DNA of 64,000 bases from Glycomyces amatae (GCF_020991375.1 NZ_JAJLQZ010000022.1:22432-86431); one strand, 5' to 3'. Counted from the stretch's first letter, positions 1-12,750 are shown. The notes: generated by a model not told the origin, from the letters alone. Numbers and translations are program-made.

Positions 1-1660
<1,660 letters not shown>

Positions 1661-1673
1661 GACGACCATTGTC

Positions 1674-1702
1674 GCCTAAGCACATGACCGGCCTGGCGTC
1701 AA
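1674..1702 (-). promoter_or_regulatory. Promoter of typA
   Basis: On the minus strand, TTGACG (1702-1697) is followed by a 17-base spacer and TTAGGC (1679-1674). Transcription would begin about 7 bases before the GTG start of typA, leaving almost no leader. The -35 box is good and the -10 is weak, so this is inference from spacing. Confidence 0.45.
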
Positions 1703-1790
1703 CCCTGGTGATCGCGGACACCAAGTGGGCGAACACTACGGAAACAACGCTCACATTATGCCTTTTCATGATCGAATGTCTGACGACACT

Positions 1791-1796
1791 TACACT
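1791..1796 (+). promoter_or_regulatory. -10 box of a near-leaderless promoter (glucosaminidase gene)
   Basis: TACACT fits the actinobacterial TAnnnT -10 and ends 7 bases before the ATG at 1804. The surrounding 100 bases are unusually AT-rich, and no Shine-Dalgarno sequence precedes the ATG. The transcript would start at or one base before the start codon. Confidence 0.45.
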
Positions 1797-1803
1797 GCGA
1801 TTT

Positions 1804-2898
1804 ATGGGCGTATTCCATATATCCATCCGATTCGTTATGGTTCTCGCACTCGCCGCCGGAGCGATCCTCGTCGGCGCGCTGCCCACCTACGCGAAGATCA
1901 CAGGAGCGGTCGTCTCCACCGACTCGGGCCCGGTCAACGTGCGCTCGGGCCCCGCCACCGACCGCAAGACCGTCGGCACCCTCGCCAAGGGCGCCAACCC
2001 CGAGGTCTTCTGCAAGGTCCGCGGCGAGCTCATCAAGGGGCACGTGCGGAACTCCTCCACCTGGCTGCGCATCGGCAAGGACCGCTGGATCGCCAACGCC
2101 TACGTCGCCTGGTCGCCCTCGCAGGACGTCCCCTGGTGCGCCGCGTCCACCCAGGAGGCCACCACCGCCCGCGTCACCACCGGCGGCGGCGAGCTCAACG
2201 TCCGCGCCGCGGCGAACTCCACGGCCGGCCACCAGGGCGCCTACGCCAACGGCGCCGGCCTGCTCGTCCAGTGCCAGGTCTGGGGCCAGGAGGTCGACGG
2301 CACCGCCCGCACCACCGGCGTCTGGTACAAGATCGGCGACAAGCGCTACGTCAGCGCCGCCTACGTCGGCTGGAGCCGGGGCGAGCCGTGGCTGCCGTGG
2401 TGCGGCCAGGACCCGCCGTCCGTGCCGCGCGGCGGCAACCAGGGCTTCATCGACGCCCACGCGGCCGCCGCCCAGGCCAGCGACGACGCCACCGGCGTGC
2501 CCGCCTCGGTGACCCTCGCCCAGGCGATCCTCGAGACCGGCTGGGGCAGGGGCGCGCTGGCCCGCGAGGACCACAACCTGTTCGGCATGAAGTGCTTCGG
2601 CTCGCCCGGCGACCACGCCGTGGGCTGCCGCGACTACGCCACCTTCGAGTGCAGCCCCACCGGCGGGTGCTTCGACATGGACGCGACCTTCCGCGCCTAC
2701 AAGACGGTGGCCGACTCCTACCGCGACCACGGCGACCTGCTGTCGAACTGGTCGCGCTACGCCACCGCCATGGACCACGCCGACGACCCGAGGCGCTTCG
2801 CGAAGGAGATCCACAAGGCCGGGTACGCCACCGACCCGAAGTACGCCGAGAAGCTCATCGGGATCATGGACGACTACGACCTCTACCGGTTCGACTGA
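1804..2898 (+). CDS. Secreted SH3b-domain endo-beta-N-acetylglucosaminidase (GH73/FlgJ type)
   Basis: Predicted exported peptidoglycan hydrolase of 364 residues. From ATG 1804 the N-terminus is a signal peptide with a hydrophobic stretch VMVLALAAGAILVGALPTYA. Two SH3b-like modules follow, each with the sequence (L/V)NVR(S/A) and a WYKIG/WLRIG core; such modules usually bind cell wall. From about residue 214 to the end comes a GH73-type lysozyme fold with VTLAQAILETGWG, where the Glu is the expected catalytic acid, and NLFGMKC. It probably cleaves glycan strands during growth or division. A longer reading frame from a TTG at 1669 exists, but it would put 45 non-signal residues before the signal peptide. 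The gene stands alone, divergent from typA, and ends in a strong hairpin. Confidence 0.85.
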   Translation: MGVFHISIRFVMVLALAAGAILVGALPTYAKITGAVVSTDSGPVNVRSGPATDRKTVGTLAKGANPEVFCKVRGELIKGHVRNSSTWLRIGKDRWIANAYVAWSPSQDVPWCAASTQEATTARVTTGGGELNVRAAANSTAGHQGAYANGAGLLVQCQVWGQEVDGTARTTGVWYKIGDKRYVSAAYVGWSRGEPWLPWCGQDPPSVPRGGNQGFIDAHAAAAQASDDATGVPASVTLAQAILETGWGRGALAREDHNLFGMKCFGSPGDHAVGCRDYATFECSPTGGCFDMDATFRAYKTVADSYRDHGDLLSNWSRYATAMDHADDPRRFAKEIHKAGYATDPKYAEKLIGIMDDYDLYRFD

Positions 2899-2913
2899 CG
2901 CGGCCGGGCGACG

Positions 2914-2949
2914 GCGCAGCGGCCCCGGGTTCTCCCCGGGCCGCTGCGC
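2914..2949 (+). terminator. Hairpin terminator after the glucosaminidase gene
   Basis: A 12-bp perfect stem, GCGCAGCGGCCC with GGGCCGCTGCGC, can extend inside its loop. It begins 16 bases after the stop codon. There is no U-tract, as is common in actinobacteria. Confidence 0.7.
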
Positions 2950-3082
2950 TCTGCGCGAACGCTGAGGGAAAGGTCACACCGGCGGCGGAACCCGCAGCTC
3001 CGCGCGAGGTAGCCTCGACGGGCGGCCCGCGACCGCGACGGCTTCGAACAGCGGGCCTCCCAGAACTGTCGGACCCGAACGT

Positions 3083-3088
3083 TAGATT
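3083..3088 (+). promoter_or_regulatory. -10 box of leaderless uvrA promoter
   Basis: TAGATT (TAnnnT) ends 7 bases before the GTG at 3095, so the predicted +1 is the G of the start codon. No Shine-Dalgarno sequence is present. This supports the GTG at 3095 over the internal ATG at 3128. A single half-site TCGAAC occurs near 3046, but no complete SOS box is visible. Confidence 0.5.
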
Positions 3089-3094
3089 CCCACC

Positions 3095-6061
<2,967 letters not shown>

Positions 6062-6106
6062 CGCACCGCCGGCGGCCGCAGGGCCGGGCGGCGGATCGCC
6101 ACATCG

Positions 6107-6146
6107 ACGAGAGCGACGCGGCCGTTTTCGGCCGCGTCGCTCTCGT
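6107..6146 (+). terminator. Strong hairpin terminator after uvrA
   Basis: A perfect 18-bp stem (6107-6124 with 6129-6146) with a TTTT loop, 46 bases after the uvrA stop. Confidence 0.85.
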
Positions 6147-6179
6147 GCTGCGCCGCAACCGGGTGCGAGCATCGGCGGC

Positions 6180-6788
6180 ATGGTCCTCGGCAGCATGGTC
6201 CTCGTGAGTGCGGCGGCAGCCGCGATCCTCGCCGTCCCCGGTCTGATCCGGGGGGTCGCGCTGGCGACCGCGAGGCGCCCGGACCCGCGCCTCCTCGCCG
6301 CCGTCAGCGTCGGCGCGGCGCTGCTGATCGCCTGGCGCGCCGAAGGACTCCTGTACGGCTGCGCGCTGGCGCTGGTCGCCCTCGCCGGGACGGCGGCGGG
6401 CTGGATCGACGCGTACGAGCGCCGCCTCCCCGACGTGCTCGTCCTGCCGGCGTACCCGGCGGTCGGGGCGCTGCTGCTGGCGACCGGCGACGGCGACGCG
6501 ATGCTGCGGGCGGCGCTGTGCGCGGCGTCCGGCATGGCGCTCTACGGCATCGGCTGCGCCGCGGGGCAGTTCGGCTTCGGCGACGTGAAGCTGGCCGGTC
6601 TCCTCGGCCTGGTGCTGGGCTGGGGGTCGTGGCAGTCCGCGGTCTTGGCCGCGCTCGCGGCCGTCCTCATCGGAGGAGTGCAGGCCGTCGCAGTGCTGCT
6701 GTTGCGCCGCAAGGACTTTCCGTTCGGGCCGGCGATGCTGCTCGGTGCGGCGGCGGGCCTCGCCGCCGCACCTTCGCTCTGGGCGTGA
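6180..6788 (+). CDS. Prepilin peptidase (type IV leader peptidase, A24 family)
   Basis: Integral membrane aspartic protease that removes the leader from type IV or Flp pilin precursors. The 202-residue protein is almost wholly hydrophobic, with about six to seven membrane segments. It carries both aspartate sites of the family: WIDAYERRLPD at about residue 75, and the GxGD motif in GFGDVKL at about 132. It lacks the cysteine-rich N-terminal methylase domain of PilD, so it is the short, peptidase-only type common in actinobacteria. No pilin or secretion ATPase gene is in the window. The start is uncertain: ATG 6180, ATG 6195 and GTG 6204 are all in frame, and none has a clear ribosome binding site. 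Confidence 0.85.
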   Translation: MVLGSMVLVSAAAAAILAVPGLIRGVALATARRPDPRLLAAVSVGAALLIAWRAEGLLYGCALALVALAGTAAGWIDAYERRLPDVLVLPAYPAVGALLLATGDGDAMLRAALCAASGMALYGIGCAAGQFGFGDVKLAGLLGLVLGWGSWQSAVLAALAAVLIGGVQAVAVLLLRRKDFPFGPAMLLGAAAGLAAAPSLWA

Positions 6789-6814
6789 CCGCTCTCGCCC
6801 GGCAGGAACATGCG

Positions 6815-6890
6815 AAATCCTTGCGAAATCGGATCAATGTAATTTTTTCGACGCGCCAGGAGAAATCACTCAAAATCACCGTGAAATCAC
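6815..6890 (+). promoter_or_regulatory. Array of AAATC(AC) direct repeats, helically phased
   Basis: AAATC occurs at 6815, 6826, 6863, 6873 and 6884. The last three are AAATCAC, spaced 10 and 11 bases apart, so they face the same side of the helix. They lie directly upstream of the TAAGGT box at 6892. This looks like a multi-site activator binding region for the secreted-protein gene at 6953. The binding protein is unknown. Confidence 0.45.
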
Positions 6891-6891
6891 C

Positions 6892-6897
6892 TAAGGT
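6892..6897 (+). promoter_or_regulatory. -10 box for the rodlin-like gene
   Basis: TAAGGT fits TAnnnT, with a predicted start near 6904. The 49-base leader holds an inverted repeat, GTCCTG tcaat CAGGAC (6905-6921), and an AAGGGAG ribosome binding site. No good -35 is seen; the AAATCAC repeats occupy that position. Confidence 0.4.
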
Positions 6898-6952
6898 CGT
6901 GTCAGTCCTGTCAATCAGGACTGTTCAGTCACATCAAACCAAGGGAGCCTTT

Positions 6953-7270
6953 ATGCTTCGCAAAGCAGTTCAGGGCGCCGTGGTCGCCGGGGCCGCGACG
7001 CTGCTCGCCGTCGGTGCGGCTTCGCCCGCCATGGCGGAGTCGAACTACGACCTGAGCCAGAACGACTTCGGGATCGACATCCTGTCCAACCTCTGCGTCA
7101 ACGTCGCCGACGTTGTCGACCTGGTGGACGTCGACGTGCTCACCGCTCTCGGCGGCGCCTCCTGCGACATGAACGACACCGACATCAACACGATGGTCGA
7201 CGACACCGACGCCGACATCGATGGCGGTCACCACTGGGACCACAAGAAGCACCACGGTTGGGACGACTAA
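6953..7270 (+). CDS. Small secreted rodlin-like protein
   Basis: The 105-residue precursor has a clear Sec signal peptide ending near ASPAMA-ES, leaving about 75 mature residues. The mature part has two cysteines in a pattern NLCVNVADVVD...DVDVL...ASCDMND and a His/Asp-rich tail (GGHHWDHKKHH). The spacing of cysteines and the repeated D-V-x-V segments recall rodlins (RdlA/B) of Streptomyces aerial hyphae, which order chaplin fibrils on the surface. This is a resemblance I recognise by eye, not a verified match. Start ATG 6953 has AAGGGAG 5 bases upstream. The acidic and histidine-rich tail could also bind metal. It has its own elaborate promoter region and a terminator downstream. Confidence 0.55.
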   Translation: MLRKAVQGAVVAGAATLLAVGAASPAMAESNYDLSQNDFGIDILSNLCVNVADVVDLVDVDVLTALGGASCDMNDTDINTMVDDTDADIDGGHHWDHKKHHGWDD

Positions 7271-7356
7271 GGTCCTCGACCCGGAGTTAGGGCGGCGCGT
7301 CGCAGCGCCGGTCCCGACTCTGCAAGTCCCTCATGCGGCGGCATGAAAGACTGACG

Positions 7357-7385
7357 GGGCGGCCACAGTGTCACTGTGGCCGCCC
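7357..7385 (+). terminator. Bidirectional hairpin terminator
   Basis: A 12-bp perfect stem, GGGCGGCCACAG/CTGTGGCCGCCC, with a TGTCA loop, between the converging rodlin-like and GH9 genes. Confidence 0.8.
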
Positions 7386-7443
7386 TCGTGCTGTTCGCCG
7401 ACGCCCCGTCACGGGCCGCCGCGCGTCACCTTCGCGCCGGGCC

Positions 7444-10038
7444 TCACCCGACGGTGCAGGTCACCGTCGCCGGCGACACCGCGGCCCGGGCGTCCTTCGC
7501 CCCGATGAACCCGAACGTGAACGTCCGGCCCGGCTTCAGCGCGTAGCCGCCGCCCAGCTCGGTCGCGGTCACCGTGTGGCCGTTCTGGTCCAGGGCCGCG
7601 CTCCACGAGTGCACGATCGACTGCCCGGTGGGCATCGTCCACCGCAGCGTCACGCCCTCCAGCGGCTCGTCACCGGTGTTGGTGACCGCCACCTGCGCGT
7701 TGAACCCGCTGGGCCACTGGCCGTTGACGAGGTACTCGACCGAGCACGACGGGGTGCCCTGCACGGCCGCCTCCTGCTCGGCCGCGAACGCCGCGACCTG
7801 CGCGAGCGACGCGTTCCAGTTGATCGTCAGCTCGTTGGTCGCCCACGACCCGATGTCGTCGATGTAGCACCGCTGCGGCACGCAGCCGGTCAGCCAGCGC
7901 TGCGCGACCGGGTCCCAGGTCGAGGCCGCCGAGTTCGGCCCGCCCGACAGCGTCCCGACGGGCGGGTTCGGCAGGCTCGGGTCGAGCTGGTTGGCGTACC
8001 AGCGCGAGTGCTGGTTCTGCGAGTAGTGCGAGCCGTAGCCGGTCACATAGGAGTTCCCGAGGGCGTTGCGGCCCAGGATGTAGTCCAGGCCGGCCAGCAC
8101 GCCGTCGCGGTACTTCGCGTCGCCGGTGAGGTCGAAGCCCGTCCCGAGCACCACGAGCCGGTTGAGCACCGCGCTGTTCGAGCCCCAGTCGAAGGTCCCC
8201 GAGGCCCCGTAGCCCAGGTCCCACGGGTTGGCGTCCTGCTGGGCCAGGTAGGCGTCGGCGCCGGCCACGACCTGCGCGATCACGTCGTCGCGGTCGGGCA
8301 GCGCGTTCGGCACGGTGGCGAGGTCGATCTTGGCCAGCTGGGCCACCTCGCCCCACCAGAAGCCGCCCGGACCGAAGACGTCGCCCTCGTGCAGCTCCGA
8401 ACCGGTCACCTGGTCCTGGTAGGCCTGCTCGCCGGTGGTCAGGAACAGCTCCGCCGCGGCCCAGTAGAACTCGTCGGTGACGTTGTCGTCCCCGTAGGGG
8501 CCGCCGCCGGCGCCGCGGTCGACCGCGTAGATCTCGGGGTGCTCCAGCGCCGCAGCGAACGCGGTCTCGGCCACCTCCAGGGCCTGCGCCGCGAACTCGG
8601 CGTCGTACGGCTCGAACAGGCGCGAGGCCTGCGCGGCCGCGGCCGCCAGGTTCAGCGTCGCCGCCGTCGACGGCGGCTCGAGGAACCGGGCCTCCGGGTC
8701 GTCGGCCGGCATGAGCGGCAGGCCGGTCCAGTTCTCGTCGTGGATCTTGTGGTGGGCCATGCCCGCCAGCTCCTCGCCCGCGGGGACCTGCATCGACATC
8801 AGGAACTCCACCTCCCAGCGCGCCTCGTCGAGGACGTCGGGGACGCCGTCGCCGTGCTCGGGCAGGCGCAGGGAGCCGTCCGCGTACCGGGCCGCGTCGC
8901 CGGTGGGCGCGTGGAGCGCCCGCTCGTAGACCGACATGACCTGCGCGGCCGAGATGCCGCCGTTGACCACGTACTTGCCGTGGTCGCCCGCGTCGTACCA
9001 GCCGCCGGTGACGTCCAGCGCGTAGTCGCAGGCGCCGCCGTAGCAGGTGACGGCCCCGTCGCCCTGGTTCGGCGCGACGTCCACGTGCCCGGCCTCGCGG
9101 CCGTACCCGGGGGCGATCGCGTCGTCGATCGCGATCCCCGAGCGCTGCGGGTAGTAGAACGACAGCGCGTCGACGGCCATGGCGCCGTAGGCGTCACCGC
9201 CGATCGCGAACGGGTAGGAGGTCTCGCCGTCGGCCGTGAGCGTGAAGCCCTCGCCGGTCGCGGCGGCCGAGGAGAAGTCGATGACGTGGACCGACTCGCC
9301 CGAGGCGGCGTCGTCGCCGTGGACCGCGGTCTCGCCGTCGGCGACGAGGGTGCCCGCCGCGTCGTGCAGCTGCCACGGGACCGGGTCGGTCGCCTCGGTC
9401 ACGAGCGTGGCCCGCTTCGGTCCGTCGGGGAGGTACCCGACCTGGTTGACCCGCACGCGCGGGCCGGTGTCGGGTTCGTACACGGGCGGTTCGGCTCCGG
9501 TGAGCAAGGCGACCTCCGAGAGGCAGAACTGCCAGGGCTCGTCGTTGCGGCCGATCTGGAACGCGAGCTGCGCCGCGGGGAAGTCCGCGCCGGCGGTGAA
9601 GGCGTAGCTGAAGGACTGCGGCTCGGCCGTGAGGGCCGGGAACTCCTCCAGCGCGGTGACCCAGGGGTCGACGGGCTGCTGGACGAGGGCGCGGACGCTC
9701 ACGTCGGCCGAGGCCCGGGCGGTGAACTGGAGCTCGTAGGACTCGCCGGTGACCAGCGGCAGGCCGTCCTGGCCGACGATGGCGTCCCAGGGGTTCAGGG
9801 TGCCGCCGGGCACGTCGATGCACCACTCGCCGTCGGCGACCGCGCCGGTGAGGTTCGCGGTGGTCCACCAGGCGGTGGTGCCGTCGGCGAAGTCGCCGTT
9901 GGTGACGAGGTTCGTCGGTTCTTCCTCTTGGGCCTGCGCGGCGGGTGCGGCCGCGGCCATCCCCACGGCGAGTGCGGTCGCGGCGGCGAATGCCAGGCGC
10001 CGGGACCAGGGCGGTCGTTCGGGTGCGGACAGCGGCAT
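7444..10038 (-). CDS. Secreted GH9 cellulase with CBM4-like, Ig-like and CBM2 domains
   Basis: Extracellular beta-1,4-glucanase (864 residues). From the N-terminus: a signal peptide ending in PAAQAQ; a CBM4/9-type jelly roll beginning NLVTNGDF; an Ig-like CelD_N domain (VRVNQVGYLP); a GH9 catalytic barrel; and a C-terminal CBM2 cellulose-binding module with terminal cysteines (PSCSVEY...TVTCTVG). GH9 catalytic residues are visible: the aspartates in GGWYDAGDHGKYV and the Glu in NELTINWNASL. The layout matches processive or endo-acting GH9 enzymes of actinobacteria. ATG 10038 is preceded by AGGAGGG. The promoter carries a LacI-type operator at +1, and a LacI regulator lies immediately upstream on the same strand. 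Its partner is probably the GH6 gene at 58144, which has the same operator. Confidence 0.95.
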   Translation of the reverse strand: MPLSAPERPPWSRRLAFAAATALAVGMAAAAPAAQAQEEEPTNLVTNGDFADGTTAWWTTANLTGAVADGEWCIDVPGGTLNPWDAIVGQDGLPLVTGESYELQFTARASADVSVRALVQQPVDPWVTALEEFPALTAEPQSFSYAFTAGADFPAAQLAFQIGRNDEPWQFCLSEVALLTGAEPPVYEPDTGPRVRVNQVGYLPDGPKRATLVTEATDPVPWQLHDAAGTLVADGETAVHGDDAASGESVHVIDFSSAAATGEGFTLTADGETSYPFAIGGDAYGAMAVDALSFYYPQRSGIAIDDAIAPGYGREAGHVDVAPNQGDGAVTCYGGACDYALDVTGGWYDAGDHGKYVVNGGISAAQVMSVYERALHAPTGDAARYADGSLRLPEHGDGVPDVLDEARWEVEFLMSMQVPAGEELAGMAHHKIHDENWTGLPLMPADDPEARFLEPPSTAATLNLAAAAAQASRLFEPYDAEFAAQALEVAETAFAAALEHPEIYAVDRGAGGGPYGDDNVTDEFYWAAAELFLTTGEQAYQDQVTGSELHEGDVFGPGGFWWGEVAQLAKIDLATVPNALPDRDDVIAQVVAGADAYLAQQDANPWDLGYGASGTFDWGSNSAVLNRLVVLGTGFDLTGDAKYRDGVLAGLDYILGRNALGNSYVTGYGSHYSQNQHSRWYANQLDPSLPNPPVGTLSGGPNSAASTWDPVAQRWLTGCVPQRCYIDDIGSWATNELTINWNASLAQVAAFAAEQEAAVQGTPSCSVEYLVNGQWPSGFNAQVAVTNTGDEPLEGVTLRWTMPTGQSIVHSWSAALDQNGHTVTATELGGGYALKPGRTFTFGFIGAKDARAAVSPATVTCTVG

Positions 10039-10062
10039 GGGAATGCCCTCCTGCAAGGATTT

Positions 10063-10076
10063 TGGGAGCGTTACCA
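10063..10076 (-). promoter_or_regulatory. CebR/CelR-type operator at the GH9 transcription start
   Basis: TGGGAGCGTTACCA on the plus strand matches 12 of 14 bases of the cellulose-regulon operator TGGGAGCGCTCCCA known for CebR/CelR. It covers the predicted +1 of the GH9 promoter, where a repressor would block transcription. Nearly the same word occurs before the GH6 cellulase (58069-58082). Confidence 0.75.
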
Positions 10077-10081
10077 CGCAC

Positions 10082-10110
10082 ATCCTGTCATTGAAATTTA
10101 TGAATGTCAA
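10082..10110 (-). promoter_or_regulatory. Promoter of the GH9 cellulase gene
   Basis: On the minus strand, TTGACA (10110-10105), a 17-base spacer, and CAGGAT (10087-10082). The region is AT-rich. The operator begins 6 bases downstream of the -10. Confidence 0.7.
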
Positions 10111-10170
10111 TAAGCCATTTCCGCAGGAATTGCGGCAATCGGTTTCGCGTTCGTTTGAGATCCCTACGGC

Positions 10171-10184
10171 CGCAAGCGCTTTCA
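10171..10184 (-). promoter_or_regulatory. Second LacI-family (cre-like) operator upstream of GH9
   Basis: Read on the minus strand this is TGAAAGCGCTTGCG, a near-palindrome around AGCGCT that fits the general LacI/GalR operator form. It lies about 60 bases upstream of the -35 of the GH9 promoter, so it could allow looping or control by a second LacI-family protein. Confidence 0.45.
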
Positions 10185-10202
10185 TTTCGGGCGTCGGCCG
10201 CC

Positions 10203-11255
10203 TCATCCCGCGTTCGGCGGCCCGCTCGTACCGCGCACGACCAGGCGCGACTCCAGTTTCAGGCTCGCCCCCGGCCGCCGGGCGCCGCGCAGCTGCTCGT
10301 CGGCCGCCTGGACCGCCAGCCGCGCCAGGCGCGGCACGTCCTGGCGCACCGTCGTCAGGTCGATGTGGCTGAGCCCGGCGATGTGGCTGTCGTCGTAGCC
10401 CACGATCGAGACCTCTTCGGGAATGTTGACGCCCGCCCTGGTGAACACGTCCAGCAGCCCCAGCGCGCACTGGTCGTTCGCCGCGAACACCGCCGTCGGC
10501 AGCGGCCGCTCCTCCTTCAGCAGGAGCCGCGCCGCCTCCGATCCGCCCTCCTGCGAGTGGCTGCCGGGGATCACCCTGATCCGCTCGCCGAGCCCGTGGG
10601 AGCGCATCGCGTCCCGGTAGGCCCGCCGCCGTTCCGGACCGCCCGGCTGGCTCCCGGCGTCCACGTGCACGATGTCCCGGTGCCCCAGCCCCACCAGGTA
10701 GTCGACCACCTCGCGGGCCCCGGGCCGGTCGTACGAGGTCACCACGTCCACCCCCGCGTCCTTGATGTGGCGGCCGATCACGACCGTCGGCAGCCGCCCG
10801 CCCAGCGTCGTGACCTCGGCGTCGGGGATGTTCGGCCCGCACAGCAGCAGCGCCTCGCTGCGGTGCCCGATCAGCGCCTCGATCGCCTTGCGCTCGTCCC
10901 GGGTCGGCACCGCCGCGCTCAGCACCAGGTCGTAGCCCAGCTCCTCGGCGGCCGGATAGATCGCCTCCACCAGGTCCACGTGGTAGGGGTTGCGCGCGGT
11001 GAACAGCACGCCGAGCACCCGGCTGCGCCCGCGCGCGAGCAGCCGGGCGGCCATGTCGGGCTCGTAGCCGAGCCGGGCCGCCGCCTCGAAGACCCGCTCG
11101 CGGGTCTCGGGGCTCGCGCCCGGCCGGCCGCGGAAGACCAGCGAGACCAGGGCGCGGGAGACGCCGACCTCGGCGGCCACGTCCGCCATCGTGGGCTTGC
11201 GCGACCGCGGTGCCGGGGAGCGGTCTGCGGATCGCCGTGCGGGTCGAGGGGTCAT
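10203..11255 (-). CDS. LacI-family transcriptional regulator
   Basis: 350-residue DNA-binding regulator with an N-terminal LacI HTH (TMADVAAEVGVSRALVSLVF, about residues 22-41) and a periplasmic-binding-like sensor domain. The sensor shows the usual strands, for example RVLGVLFTARNPY, FAANDQCALGLLD and SIVGYDDSHIA. It sits just upstream of the GH9 gene, reads in the same direction, and is separated from it by a promoter with two LacI-type operators. It is therefore the natural candidate for a cello-oligosaccharide-responsive repressor of the cellulases. Its recognition helix (SRALVSLVF) differs from that of CebR as I remember it, so the pairing with the TGGGAGCG-type sites is inference. A sugar transport operon, usual next to CebR, is absent here. 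ATG 11255 is preceded by GGAAGG. Confidence 0.85.
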   Translation of the reverse strand: MTPRPARRSADRSPAPRSRKPTMADVAAEVGVSRALVSLVFRGRPGASPETRERVFEAAARLGYEPDMAARLLARGRSRVLGVLFTARNPYHVDLVEAIYPAAEELGYDLVLSAAVPTRDERKAIEALIGHRSEALLLCGPNIPDAEVTTLGGRLPTVVIGRHIKDAGVDVVTSYDRPGAREVVDYLVGLGHRDIVHVDAGSQPGGPERRRAYRDAMRSHGLGERIRVIPGSHSQEGGSEAARLLLKEERPLPTAVFAANDQCALGLLDVFTRAGVNIPEEVSIVGYDDSHIAGLSHIDLTTVRQDVPRLARLAVQAADEQLRGARRPGASLKLESRLVVRGTSGPPNAG

Positions 11256-11316
11256 CGCACCGCCGTCCTTCCGTACGCAGCTTTGTTGAAATCTTCACTA
11301 TCTTGCGGTTGACCTG

Positions 11317-11332
11317 CGAACATGATCGTTCG
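11317..11332. promoter_or_regulatory. Inverted repeat in the lacI-aroC intergenic region
   Basis: CGAAC ATGATC GTTCG lies in an AT-richer patch of the 282-base divergent spacer. It resembles an SOS box but has a 6-base rather than 4-base spacer, so I do not call it a LexA site. It may be an operator for either neighbour. Confidence 0.3.
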
Positions 11333-11524
11333 AGTCTAGCGGTCCCCGTCCCGCCGACCGGACCCCGGAAACCGGGCCGGACGCGTGAACCGCTGCCCCG
11401 CAGGGCCTCCCGCGCCACTGCCGGCACTCCCGCGCCGCGGGCCCCGCGTGCCGCCGCCGCACCGCGCCGCCCAGCCGGTGGGACGCCACGTCCACCAGGT
11501 GCCGAATCACACCCGCCCCAGTGG

Positions 11525-11530
11525 CAGACT
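11525..11530 (+). promoter_or_regulatory. -10 box of near-leaderless aroC promoter
   Basis: CAGACT, 7 bases before the GTG start of aroC at 11538, with no ribosome binding site between them. Confidence 0.35.
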
Positions 11531-11537
11531 TGACGGC

Positions 11538-12716
11538 GTGTTGCGATGGATGACAGCTGGAGAATCCCACGGCCCCGAACTCGTGGTCACGCTCGACGGC
11601 CTGCCCGCCGGGATCGAGCTGACCACCGGCGACGTGGCGGCCGAGCTCGCCCGCCGGCGGCTCGGTTACGGCCGCGGCGCCCGCATGAAGTTCGAGGCCG
11701 ACGTCGTCAGCTTCATCGGCGGCCTGCGCCACGGCCGCACCCTCGGCTCGCCCGTCGCCATCCGCGTCGGCAACTCCGAGTGGCCCAAGTGGGAGGCCGT
11801 CATGGCCGCCGACCCGGTCGACCCCGCCGAACTCGCCGGAGTCGCCCGCAACGCCCCCCTCACCCGGCCCCGCCCCGGCCACGCCGACCTCGCCGGGATG
11901 CAGAAGTACGACCACGAGGACGCCCGCCCGATCCTCGAGCGCGCCTCCGCCCGCGAGACCGCCGCCCGCGTCGCCGGCGGCACCGTCGCCAAGGCCTTCC
12001 TCAAGCAGGCCTTCGGCATCGAGATCGTCTCCCACGTCAAGGCCCTCGGCCCCGTCCGCGCCAAGGACGGCCTCGTCCCCGCCCCGGGCGACGCCGCGGC
12101 CGTCGACGCCGACCCGCTGCGCTGCATGGACCCCGAGGCCTCGGCCCGCATGGTCGCCGAGGTCGACGCCGCCAAGAAGGACGCCGACACCCTCGGCGGC
12201 GTCGTCGAGGTCCTCGCCTACGGCCTCCCGCCCGGGCTCGGCTCCCACGTCCAGTGGGACCGCAAGCTCGACGCCCGCCTCGCCACCGCCCTCATGTCGA
12301 TCCAGTCGGTCAAGGCCGTGGAGATCGGCGACGGCCTCGTGCAGGCCTCGGTGCGCGGCTCCTCCGCCCACGACGAGATCGTGCCCGGCCCCGACGGCGT
12401 CGAGCGCCTCACCGACCGCGCCGGCGGCCTCGAAGGCGGCATCACCACCGGCCAGCCGCTGCGCGTCTCGGCCATGCTCAAGCCCATCTCCTCGCTGACG
12501 CGCCCCCTGCGGACCGTCGACACCGCCACCGGCGAGGCCGCCGAGGCGATCAACCAGCGCTCGGACGTCTGCGCCGTCCCTGCCGGGGCCGTCGTCGCCG
12601 AGCACATGGTCGCCTACGTCCTCGCCGAGGCGGCCCTGGAGAAGTTCGGCGGCGACGCCGTCGCCGAGTCCCGCCGCAACTTCGAGGGCTACCTCGAGCA
12701 CCTGCGGGTGAAGTAG
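11538..12716 (+). CDS. aroC: Chorismate synthase
   Basis: Final enzyme of the shikimate pathway. It converts EPSP to chorismate with reduced FMN. 392 residues, normal length. Family signatures are clear: [15 protein letters not shown] at the N-terminus, [27 protein letters not shown], and near the C-terminus [14 protein letters not shown] and [15 protein letters not shown] 11538 is chosen because family members start at (M)LRW(L/M)TAGESHG; no Shine-Dalgarno is visible and a -10-like CAGACT sits 7 bases upstream. A hairpin terminator follows. The next shikimate gene, the aroK-aroB fusion, begins 213 bases on. Confidence 0.97.
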   Translation: MLRWMTAGESHGPELVVTLDGLPAGIELTTGDVAAELARRRLGYGRGARMKFEADVVSFIGGLRHGRTLGSPVAIRVGNSEWPKWEAVMAADPVDPAELAGVARNAPLTRPRPGHADLAGMQKYDHEDARPILERASARETAARVAGGTVAKAFLKQAFGIEIVSHVKALGPVRAKDGLVPAPGDAAAVDADPLRCMDPEASARMVAEVDAAKKDADTLGGVVEVLAYGLPPGLGSHVQWDRKLDARLATALMSIQSVKAVEIGDGLVQASVRGSSAHDEIVPGPDGVERLTDRAGGLEGGITTGQPLRVSAMLKPISSLTRPLRTVDTATGEAAEAINQRSDVCAVPAGAVVAEHMVAYVLAEAALEKFGGDAVAESRRNFEGYLEHLRVK

Positions 12717-12726
12717 ACCCGCCCGC

Positions 12727-12750
12727 AGGGGCCGCCGCAGGGCGGCCCCT
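12727..12750 (+). terminator. Hairpin after aroC
   Basis: A 10-bp perfect stem, AGGGGCCGCC/GGCGGCCCCT, with a GCAG loop, starting 10 bases after the aroC stop. It would limit read-through into the aroKB leader. Confidence 0.7.

Noticed and set aside
3040..3094. Possible LexA/SOS box before uvrA
   Set aside because: Only a half-site TCGAAC is present; the partner GTTCGA at 4-base spacing is missing.
11317..11332. SOS-box-like CGAAC-N6-GTTCG between lacI and aroC
   Set aside because: The spacer is 6 bases rather than 4, and neither neighbour is a DNA-repair gene. Kept only as an unassigned inverted repeat.
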